A stretch of DNA of 11,819 bases. It comes from Oscillibacter sp. Lineage in GTDB: Bacteria; Bacillota; Clostridia; Oscillospirales; Oscillospiraceae. The stretch covers positions 1 through 11,819 of the forward strand of contig JAAWIL010000051.1 of the NCBI GenBank assembly GCA_022796315.1, in the 5' to 3' direction. Made by a program: the position numbers and the translations under genes. Shown piece by piece: positions 6,698 to 11,819 of this stretch (position 1 is its first letter; every line of letters begins with the position of its first letter). Under the pieces are notes generated by a model, which saw only the letters and a program-made list of their open reading frames with translations, was not told the origin of the DNA and made no database searches.

Positions 6698-8203
6698 TTA
6701 CAGCCCCTCCAAATTCGCGCCTGTGGAATAGTACATGATGTTTTTCTCTGTCAGATCCTCCCGGCTCAGCCGGGCGTTGCACATGCCCTTGTACAGCACG
6801 ATGCACGAGTCCGCCACATTGCGGATCTCCGGGAACTCCGCGCTGAACACAATGACCGCCTTGCCGGCCTCCGCCAGGCGGAGGATCAGCCGGTAGATCT
6901 CGAATTTGGTGCCCACGTCGATGCCTTGGGTGGGATTATCCAGCAGCAGAATATCGGCGTCGGTCTCCAGCCACTTGCCCAGAATCACCTTCTGCTGGTT
7001 GCCGCCGGAGAGGGAGGTGATGGGGTTGCGGGGACTGCCCACCTTGATGGCCATGGCCTTCTGCTGGCGGGCGAAGCGCTCCGCCTCCGCCCTGGCGCTG
7101 ATGAAGGGCGTCTTGGCCCGGGCGTTGAGATAGCCCATGGACAGGTTATCCTGCACCGACAGGTCGTTGTGAATGCCCCGCTCCGGCCGCATCCGGGGCA
7201 CCATGCCCACCTTGTGGCGCATGAAGCGGCGCACAGAGCGGTCCCCGGCCCGGTTGGGCATCACGGCGCCCTCCACCACCATCTCGCCGGTGAAGGACTC
7301 CACGCCGAACAGCACGTCGGCCAGGGTGTCCCGTCCGGAGCCCTGGAGGCCGGTGACCGCCAGGATCTCCCCTTGATGCAGGTCAAAGGTGATGTCCTTC
7401 AGAATGCCGCTGGAGAGATTCTTCACCGACAGGCGGACCTCCTCCGTGGCGCGGCTCACGTGGTTTTCAAACTCGCTGGCATGGAGATTGTGGCCGATCA
7501 TCATCTCCGTGACCTGCTCTTCGTTGATGTCGGCGAAGTTCCCGTGGGCCACCAGCTTTCCGTCGCAGAGGATATAGTACACATCGCAGATCTCAAAGAG
7601 CTCCGGCATCTTGTGGGAGATGTAGATAAAACTGACGCCCTCGCTCTTGAGCTGCCGCATGATCTCAAACAAATTCTCAATTTCCGCCGTGGCCAGGGCC
7701 GTGGAGGGCTCATCCATGATGATGAGCTCCGACCGGAACAGCAGCGCCCGCCCGATCTCCACCATCTGCTTCTCCGCCGCGGAGAGGGTGTCCACAATGG
7801 CCTCGGGGTCGATGTTCACCTTCATGCGCCGGAAGACCTCCGCGCACTTGGCCGTCATGGCCGCCCGGTCTAAAAACACTTTGCTTTTGGAGAGCTCGTC
7901 TCCCAGGAACATATTCTCGTAAACCCGCAGGTCATTGCACAGGTTCAGCTCCTGGTGAATGAAGCGGATGCCGCAGGCGTTGGCCGTCCGGACTCCCTTC
8001 ATCACCGTCTCCTGCCCGTTGACCAGAATCTTGCCGGAAACGGGCGTGTAGACACCGGCAAGCACGTTCATCAGTGTGGATTTTCCGGCGCCGTTCTCCC
8101 CCAGCAGGCCCAGGATCTGTCCGGGCTCCACCGTGAGATCGACATGGTCCACCGCGCGGACCGGGCCGAACTCCATCACAATCTTGTTCATCTCTAAGCG
8201 CAT
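6698..8203 (-). CDS. Sugar ABC transporter ATP-binding protein (RbsA/MglA-type, two ATPase domains)
   Basis: This 501-residue protein is a tandem ATPase that energises ribose/galactose-type sugar import at the membrane. Domain 1 has Walker A GENGAGKST (35-43), a divergent signature LSAAEKQ (140-146) and Walker B IIMDEPS (161-167). Domain 2 has a degenerate Walker A GLQGSGRDTL, signature LSGGNQQ (398-404) and Walker B LLLDNPTQG, where N423 replaces the catalytic glutamate. An asymmetric second site is common in this family, though many members read DEPT there. Length is typical. The start MRLEMNKIV matches family N-termini and has AGGAAAGG about 9 nt upstream. It is separated from the binding-protein gene by a 162-bp stem-loop region and from the permease by 1 nt, so ATPase and permease are coupled. 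Confidence 0.95.
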   Translation of the reverse strand: MRLEMNKIVMEFGPVRAVDHVDLTVEPGQILGLLGENGAGKSTLMNVLAGVYTPVSGKILVNGQETVMKGVRTANACGIRFIHQELNLCNDLRVYENMFLGDELSKSKVFLDRAAMTAKCAEVFRRMKVNIDPEAIVDTLSAAEKQMVEIGRALLFRSELIIMDEPSTALATAEIENLFEIMRQLKSEGVSFIYISHKMPELFEICDVYYILCDGKLVAHGNFADINEEQVTEMMIGHNLHASEFENHVSRATEEVRLSVKNLSSGILKDITFDLHQGEILAVTGLQGSGRDTLADVLFGVESFTGEMVVEGAVMPNRAGDRSVRRFMRHKVGMVPRMRPERGIHNDLSVQDNLSMGYLNARAKTPFISARAEAERFARQQKAMAIKVGSPRNPITSLSGGNQQKVILGKWLETDADILLLDNPTQGIDVGTKFEIYRLILRLAEAGKAVIVFSAEFPEIRNVADSCIVLYKGMCNARLSREDLTEKNIMYYSTGANLEGL

Positions 8204-8236
8204 GGCAAGATTCCTTTCCTCATGTGCCGCCCCGCA

Positions 8237-8249
8237 CCGCCCAAGGCGG
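8237..8249 (-). other. Short GC hairpin upstream of the ATPase gene
   Basis: CCGCC (8237-8241) and GGCGG (8245-8249) form a 5-bp stem with a 3-nt loop. A longer imperfect stem at about 8254-8288 (GGAGGG against CCCTCC, CGCGAAC against GTTCACG, with a 5-nt bulge) lies beside it. Together with the hairpin at 8302-8337 they fill the gap between binding protein and ATPase. Confidence 0.45.
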
Positions 8250-8301
8250 CCCGGGAGGGCGCGAACACCGGTTCACGGCCTCCCCTCCGGCGGTCAAGTG
8301 C

Positions 8302-8337
8302 GGACGGGGGCGGCTGACTTTCAGCCGGCCCCCGTCC
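8302..8337 (-). other. Large intergenic stem-loop after the sugar-binding protein gene
   Basis: GGACGGGGG (8302-8310) pairs with CCCCCGTCC (8329-8337), and CGGCTGA (8311-8317) pairs with TCAGCCG (8321-8327). That is 16 base pairs with one bulged base at 8328 and a 3-nt loop. It lies 28 nt after the binding-protein stop. No U-run follows, so it is more likely an RNA-stabilising or partial-termination structure, as is known between the first and later genes of several sugar ABC operons. The expected effect is more binding protein than ATPase and permease (inference). Confidence 0.7.
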
Positions 8338-8365
8338 AGTCATGATGCAAACAGTTGCTGCGGAA

Positions 8366-9469
8366 TTAGAAATTGCCGATGGAGTAACGGACCTCATACT
8401 CGGAGCTGGCCCGGTACTGATCGAAGTCATAGTGGGCCTCGCCGGCGTTGCCGATGGAGAAGGAGGGGATCAGATAGATGCCGTTCTCCTCCAGGGCGGT
8501 GCCGCTGAAGGGCAGACCCATGGCGGACTCCACGGTGAAGTCCACGCACTCACGGATGAAGGAGGGCGCGAAGAACCAGGTGATGAACTTCACGTCCAGG
8601 GAGCTGTTCTCAAACTTCTGCATGGTGTCCTCACGGCCGCCCACGGAGGTGATCAGCTTCACATTCAGCGTGGCGCTGCCGCTGTAGGCCTCCAGGGCGT
8701 TCATCAGGCCGTCCACGATCTCGTCGTCATGGGTGACGATGAGGTCCAGGGACTCGATCTCCTCATTGGTGTGGGCGTTGAGCCAGTTCTCCATCTGCTC
8801 CTGGGCCTTCTCGGTGGACCAGTCGGTGACGAACGTCTCGTTGATCTGGTTGAACTTCGCGGCGTCGATGACCTCGTCCATACCGCCGGAGCGCTGAGAG
8901 GTCACGGTGGAGCTGTCGCCCACGAAGCGCAGGTAGTTCACCTTCTCGCTGTCGGCGAAGTAAGTCGTCAGGTACTCGCCCATCTCGCGGCCGATGCTGA
9001 AGTTGTCGCCCATCATCTGGCCTTCCAGGCCGTCGAAGTTCTCAATGAGGCGGTCGTAAACCACCAGCTTGATGCCGGCGTCCACCACGGTCTGGGCGGC
9101 GGAGCGCAGGGCCTCGCCCTCGGTGGGCCACAGCATGATGGCGTCGATGTCGCCGGCGGCGATCAGGTTCTCGATCTCGGTGATCTGGTCGGCGGCCTCG
9201 CCGCAGGACTTGACCACCACTTCCAGGTTGTCATACTGCTCCATGACGGCCTCGGCCTGCATCTCGGCATGGCGGACAGACTCGCCGGTAAAGCCGTGGT
9301 CGCCGGAGAGAATCACGAGACCGACCTTGTAGGACTCGCCGGCGCCGCCGCCGTCACCGGTGCCGGCATCGCCGTCGTCGGCGGGCGCGGGGTCATTGCC
9401 GCCGCCGCAGGCCGCCAGGGTCAGCACCATCGCGAGAGACAGTGCCAGCGCAAGAAACTTCTTCTTCAT
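8366..9469 (-). CDS. Sugar ABC transporter substrate-binding lipoprotein
   Basis: The 367-residue protein begins with KKK, a hydrophobic stretch and the lipobox LAAC (18-21), so C21 would be lipidated after signal peptidase II cleavage. A Gly/Asp-rich linker follows, tethering it to the outer face of the membrane. The mature part is a periplasmic-binding-protein type 1 fold of the ribose/galactose group: VGLVILSGDHGFTGESV opens strand 1, DAIMLWPTEGEALRSAAQ is the typical strand and helix near the sugar site, and GIKLVVYDRLI carries the usual Asp/Arg of the pocket. GAGGAGG lies 7 nt before the ATG. It follows the repressor gene after 34 nt and precedes the strong stem-loop at 8302-8337. The ligand is probably a monosaccharide or polyol; the sequence does not say which. 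Confidence 0.94.
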   Translation of the reverse strand: MKKKFLALALSLAMVLTLAACGGGNDPAPADDGDAGTGDGGGAGESYKVGLVILSGDHGFTGESVRHAEMQAEAVMEQYDNLEVVVKSCGEAADQITEIENLIAAGDIDAIMLWPTEGEALRSAAQTVVDAGIKLVVYDRLIENFDGLEGQMMGDNFSIGREMGEYLTTYFADSEKVNYLRFVGDSSTVTSQRSGGMDEVIDAAKFNQINETFVTDWSTEKAQEQMENWLNAHTNEEIESLDLIVTHDDEIVDGLMNALEAYSGSATLNVKLITSVGGREDTMQKFENSSLDVKFITWFFAPSFIRECVDFTVESAMGLPFSGTALEENGIYLIPSFSIGNAGEAHYDFDQYRASSEYEVRYSIGNF

Positions 9470-9503
9470 AAATCATCCTCCTCAAAATATGTGTGGATAC
9501 CTT

Positions 9504-10553
9504 CTATTTTTCGGCCGCAGAACGGCCGGAAAATACAGAATCTCCCTCCCCCGCGGCCAGCGGGCAGGTGGACTCCCGCACGGCAAAGCCATGGGGCAGA
9601 ATCACATTCCGGTTCTCCGGCACGCCGGAGCTGATAATCCCGTCGAGCATCTCGATGGCCGCGCGGCCCAGGTCGGCGCAGGGCTGCACCATGGTGGTCA
9701 GGTAGGGATGGATCATCTTGGTGTAGATCACATCGTCAAAGCCCACCACGGACACGTCCTCCGGCACGGAGAGCCCAAGCTCTCCCGCCGCCACCACCGC
9801 CGCCATGGCGATGGAATCCCCGATGCAGAACAGGGCGTTGGGCGGGTCCTCCTGGGAGAGGATCGTCCGGGCCGCGTCCAGACTGCTCATGTATGTATAG
9901 CTCGCGTCGGAGCGGACCACGTACCGCTCCTCCAGGGGAATTCCGGCGTCCGCCAGAGCGTCCTGATACCCCCGCATCCGCTGGAGGGTGGACATAACCC
10001 GGTTGTCGGCGCTGATGGTGCCCACCTTCCGCCGGCCCAGGCCCACCAGATAGCTGGTGGCCTCGTACCCCGCCCGGTAGTTGTCCACGGAGACGTGGGC
10101 CGTGTCGCAGGGGGCGGCGTACTCGCAGCACTGGACAACGGGGAAGCGGTCGCTGTACTGCTGGAGCCACCGGGCGTCCCGGTCGATCTGCAGCAGGATG
10201 GCCCCGTCGGCCCGGTTGCGGTCAATGGCCTCGCTCAGCAGCGCCTCCAGGTCCCGTCCCTCCGTTTTGCAGAGAAAGAGGCTGTACTCCAGTCCCCGGG
10301 CGCCCTCGTTGATGCCGTCGAAAACGCTGGCGTAATATGGGTTTGTAATATTGGGCGTCAGCACCAGCACCGTCCGGCTCTCGTTGCGCCTGAGATTCCG
10401 CGCCTGCTGGTTTGGCACATAGGCCAGCCGCGCGATGGTCTCCCGCACCACCTGGGCCGTGGACTCCGCCACCAGCGGAGAGTGGTTCATCACCCGGGAA
10501 ACCGTGGCGGCAGAGACCCCCGCCGCCTTGGCAACTTCCGCGATTGTGACCAT
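9504..10553 (-). CDS. LacI/GalR-family transcriptional regulator
   Basis: This 349-residue DNA-binding repressor or activator is probably local. Its N-terminal helix-turn-helix TIAEVAKAAGVSAATVSRVM spans residues 3-22, with recognition helix SAATVSR (14-20), and a hinge-helix region QQARNLRR at 49-56 that inserts in the minor groove of CG-centred operators. The rest is a type 1 periplasmic-binding-like effector domain, opening at TVLVLTPNITNPYYASVF and containing the typical VGFDDVIYTKMIHPYLTTM. Length is normal for the family. The start has AAGGA upstream and a promoter at 10583-10612. It is the first gene of the ten-gene operon, so it would regulate its own synthesis together with the importer. 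The likely operator in the window is at 10680-10693. The effector is presumably the imported sugar or a phosphorylated derivative. Confidence 0.95.
   Translation of the reverse strand: MVTIAEVAKAAGVSAATVSRVMNHSPLVAESTAQVVRETIARLAYVPNQQARNLRRNESRTVLVLTPNITNPYYASVFDGINEGARGLEYSLFLCKTEGRDLEALLSEAIDRNRADGAILLQIDRDARWLQQYSDRFPVVQCCEYAAPCDTAHVSVDNYRAGYEATSYLVGLGRRKVGTISADNRVMSTLQRMRGYQDALADAGIPLEERYVVRSDASYTYMSSLDAARTILSQEDPPNALFCIGDSIAMAAVVAAGELGLSVPEDVSVVGFDDVIYTKMIHPYLTTMVQPCADLGRAAIEMLDGIISSGVPENRNVILPHGFAVRESTCPLAAGEGDSVFSGRSAAEK
9507..9533 (-). other. Stem-loop at the 3' end of the repressor gene
   Basis: TTTTTCGGCCG (9507-9517) pairs with CGGCCGGAAAA (9523-9533), 10 of 11 positions, around a 5-nt loop. 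It covers the last codons of the repressor and ends next to its stop. Read on the minus strand it has A residues rather than a U-run after the stem, so it is not an intrinsic terminator. It may separate repressor and binding-protein messages. Confidence 0.5.
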
Positions 10554-10582
10554 ATGTTTCGTTCCTTTATTTACTTTTTACC

Positions 10583-10612
10583 ATAATAGCAGATGATTGT
10601 AATCCATTTCAA
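10583..10612 (-). promoter_or_regulatory. Predicted promoter of the ten-gene operon
   Basis: On the minus strand TTGAAA (10607-10612) is followed after 18 nt by TATTAT (10583-10588), a good sigma-A-type pair about 30 nt before the repressor ATG. The surroundings (about 10555-10660) are strikingly AT-rich in a GC-rich window. The spacer holds a small inverted repeat, GATT-GT-AATC (10595-10604), that could be a binding site. Confidence 0.65.
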
Positions 10613-10679
10613 TATGCAAATTACACATAAATCATTTTCATTTTCGGAAATATCTACAAATCCTCCTGCTCCCCTCCTC

Positions 10680-10693
10680 CGCAAACGATTGCA
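10680..10693. promoter_or_regulatory. LacI-family operator or cre-like site
   Basis: The core GCAAACGATTGC is an inverted repeat centred on CG, as LacI/GalR operators are. With flanking bases (CGCAAACGATTGCA) it matches the Bacillota CcpA cre consensus TGNAANCGNWNNCW at 13 of 14 positions. It ends 2 nt before the -35 box of the ROK promoter and lies about 68 nt upstream of the operon -35. Binding by the local repressor or by CcpA is equally possible. Confidence 0.65.
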
Positions 10694-10695
10694 AA

Positions 10696-10724
10696 GTGAC
10701 ATCCCTTGACGGGTGTGTTATGAT
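10696..10724 (+). promoter_or_regulatory. Predicted promoter of the ROK gene
   Basis: GTGACA (10696-10701) is one base from the TTGACA consensus and is followed after 17 nt by TATGAT (10719-10724). Transcription would start near 10731, leaving an approximately 50-nt leader with a GC-rich palindrome (CTCCCGGGAG). The site at 10680-10693 is immediately upstream. Confidence 0.6.
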
Positions 10725-10783
10725 GGGAGGGAAAAACCGCCGCCCCTCCGCTCCCGGGAGGCGCGGCACAGGGAGGCAGCACT

Positions 10784-11725
10784 ATGAAACACACATCTGA
10801 GGCCTGTTATCTGGCCATTGAGATCGGCGGCACCAAGCAGCAGGCCGCCGTGGGAACCGCCGGCGGAACCATCCTGGACCGCCGGCAGGTGAAGCTGGCG
10901 GAGAACACCAACGCCGCCGGCATCCTCCGCTGGATTCGGTCCGCCGGCGGGGAGCTTCGGGAGTCCTGGGACATCCGGGGCATCGGCGTGGGCTTCGGAG
11001 GGCCCATTGACCCGGCCTCCGGGGTGATTGTCCAGTCCATGCAGGTGGAGGGCTGGGAGAACTTCTCCCTGCGCTCCTGGTTTCAGGATACCTTCCGCCT
11101 GCCCGCCGTGGTCCGCAACGACACGGTGACCGGCGGCATCGGGGAGCTGCACTGCGGCGCGGGCCGGGGCAGCCGCCGCTTCTTCTACACCAACATCGGC
11201 ACCGGCATCGGCGGCGGGCTCTACTGGCCCGGCGGATTCGGGGCCAGCTCCCTGGGGTACGCCTGGGTGCCGGACTGGACCGCCTCCGACCCCGGCGCGG
11301 CTACCCGGCTGGAGTTCCTCTGTGCCGGGCCCTTCATCGAGAGGCGGCTGAACACCCCGGGCTACGTGCCCGGAGACTCCCGGCTGGCCGCTCTGCCCGG
11401 ACCCCTCACCTGCCGGGATCTGGGCCGGGGGGCGGAAGACGGCGACCCCTTCTGCTGCGCCGAGCTGGACCGGGTGGCCCGGACCTTCTCCCTGGGGCTG
11501 GCGGACGTGCTGGCCCTGGCCTTCCCGGAGCGGATCGTGGTGGGCGGCGGCGTGGCCAAGATGGGCGACGTGCTGTTTTCCCGCCTGCGGAAGTTCACGG
11601 AGGAGGCCGCCTTTGTGGCGGACGCGGGGCGGTTTCAGATTCTCCCCAGCCAGCTGATGGACGACGCGGTGCTGGTGGGCGCGCTGCTGCTGGCCGGCCG
11701 GCCGGAGCTCCTCCAGGATCTCTGA
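10784..11725 (+). CDS. ROK-family protein, probable sugar kinase, lacking the zinc motif
   Basis: The 313-residue protein has the actin-like ATPase layout of ROK kinases. Phosphate-1 is EIGGTK (13-18, with Glu in place of the usual Asp). GVGFGGPID spans 68-76. The catalytic Asp is D113 in RNDTVTGG. Phosphate-2 is NIGTGIGGG (137-145), and the adenosine motif VVGGGVAKMG is at 252-261. There is no N-terminal helix-turn-helix, so it is a kinase rather than a ROK repressor. The canonical zinc-binding CxCGxxGCxE motif is absent; the corresponding region reads RLEFLCAGPFIERRL (175-189), with a single Cys. ROK proteins phosphorylate glucose, fructose, mannose or amino sugars; this variant probably acts on the pathway's own sugar. 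GGGAGG lies 7 nt before the ATG. It is divergent from the operon and shares its control region. Its TGA stop immediately precedes the second MITE copy. Confidence 0.88.
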   Translation: MKHTSEACYLAIEIGGTKQQAAVGTAGGTILDRRQVKLAENTNAAGILRWIRSAGGELRESWDIRGIGVGFGGPIDPASGVIVQSMQVEGWENFSLRSWFQDTFRLPAVVRNDTVTGGIGELHCGAGRGSRRFFYTNIGTGIGGGLYWPGGFGASSLGYAWVPDWTASDPGAATRLEFLCAGPFIERRLNTPGYVPGDSRLAALPGPLTCRDLGRGAEDGDPFCCAELDRVARTFSLGLADVLALAFPERIVVGGGVAKMGDVLFSRLRKFTEEAAFVADAGRFQILPSQLMDDAVLVGALLLAGRPELLQDL

Positions 11726-11819
11726 GAGCCTGTTTAATATCTCGACGTGTATGGATTGGCGAGTGGATTTTTTGCCCTGCAAGGCAAAAATCCGCAGGCA
11801 TCCTGACGGATGGCAAGGA
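11726..11819 (+). mobile_element. Second copy of the MITE-like element, truncated by the window end
   Basis: The 94 visible bases match 24-117 in the same orientation, with one difference (C at 11802 against T at 100). It starts with GAGCCTGTTTAATATCTC directly after TGA at 11723-11725, which is the stop codon of the ROK gene and fits a TNA target. The right end, and so the target duplication, is not visible. Together with the copy at 24-183 it forms a direct repeat enclosing the whole locus. Confidence 0.85.

Larger units (their letters stand above)
184..10553 (-). other. Predicted ten-gene carbohydrate-utilisation transcription unit
   Basis: All ten minus-strand genes are co-directional from repressor to SIS isomerase. 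Junctions are 34, 162, 1, 40, 15 and 12 nt gaps, then overlaps of 20, 4 and 4 nt. The only good promoter seen is before the repressor. No intrinsic terminator with a U-run was found inside, nor between the last stop and the MITE. Confidence 0.7.

Noticed and set aside
6269..7873. Plus-strand open frame of 534 codons
   Set aside because: It is antisense to the ABC permease and ATPase genes, with no ribosome binding site or domain; a shadow frame.
9507..9533. Intrinsic terminator after the repressor gene
   Set aside because: The stem lies within the last codons and is followed by A residues rather than a U-run on the transcribed strand.
8342..9634. Plus-strand open frame of 430 codons
   Set aside because: It is antisense to the binding-protein gene and repressor 3' end, with shadow-type composition.
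10641..10650. TTTTCGGAAA as a second operator
   Set aside because: The arms are simple T/A runs that do not resemble GCAAACGATTGC, and such sequence is expected by chance in this AT-rich patch.
10658..10680. Pyrimidine-rich tract (G-rich on the minus strand) as a G-quadruplex or leader peptide ribosome site
   Set aside because: G-runs are mostly two long, and no start codon at a proper distance opens a frame; it also lies upstream of the predicted operon transcription start.
10706..10711. TTGACG as the -35 of the ROK promoter
   Set aside because: Only 7 nt separate it from TATGAT; GTGACA at 10696 gives the correct 17-nt spacing.
10718..11782. Minus-strand open frame of 354 codons entering the second MITE copy
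   Set aside because: It is antisense to the ROK gene, whose motifs are clear; proline/glycine/alanine-rich shadow frame.

Overview
The window is a GC-rich stretch with strong AGGAGG-type ribosome binding sites, a lipoprotein solute-binding protein with an LAAC lipobox, and a LacI-regulated ribose-type ABC importer. This style suggests a gut Clostridia member, most likely an Oscillospiraceae relative (Flavonifractor, Lawsonibacter, Oscillibacter or Dysosmobacter). That placement is an inference from style, not from a marker gene.

Layout. A 160-bp MITE-like element with terminal inverted repeats lies at 24-183. Ten genes on the minus strand then run without interruption from 10553 down to 184, so in transcription order: LacI-type repressor, sugar-binding lipoprotein, ABC ATPase (RbsA type), ABC permease (RbsC type), Gfo/Idh/MocA oxidoreductase, sugar phosphate isomerase/epimerase-type TIM barrel, HAD phosphatase, a deoxyhypusine-synthase-like protein of unknown role, a PfkB kinase resembling the kinase half of HldE, and a GmhA-like SIS isomerase. 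Spacing is very tight: ATGA overlaps at two junctions, a 20-nt overlap at one, and gaps of 1 to 40 nt at most of the others. The exception is a 162-bp stem-loop-rich gap after the binding protein. A 230-bp AT-rich divergent promoter region (10554-10783) separates this operon from a plus-strand ROK-family gene (10784-11725). A second, truncated copy of the same MITE begins exactly at the ROK stop codon and runs off the window end.

How the genes work together. The simplest reading is a self-contained carbohydrate-uptake and catabolism locus. The lipoprotein, ATPase and permease import a sugar or polyol. The Gfo/Idh and TIM-barrel pair carry out oxidation and isomerisation or epimerisation. The ROK and PfkB proteins phosphorylate, and the SIS protein interconverts a phosphorylated aldose and ketose. 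The LacI protein senses the substrate. The unusual part is the 3' half: SIS, PfkB and HAD proteins resemble the GmhA/HldE-kinase/GmhB trio of heptose biosynthesis, yet they sit in a catabolic operon, without a nucleotidyltransferase and with an uncharacterised protein between them. A heptose-like or other long-chain sugar substrate is a reasonable but unproven hypothesis.

Both ends of the locus are bracketed by the same mobile element in the same orientation. At each end the triplet next to the element is exactly the stop codon of the outermost gene. No RNA genes, CRISPR array, origin or phage genes are visible. No stretch over 300 bases lacks a gene.
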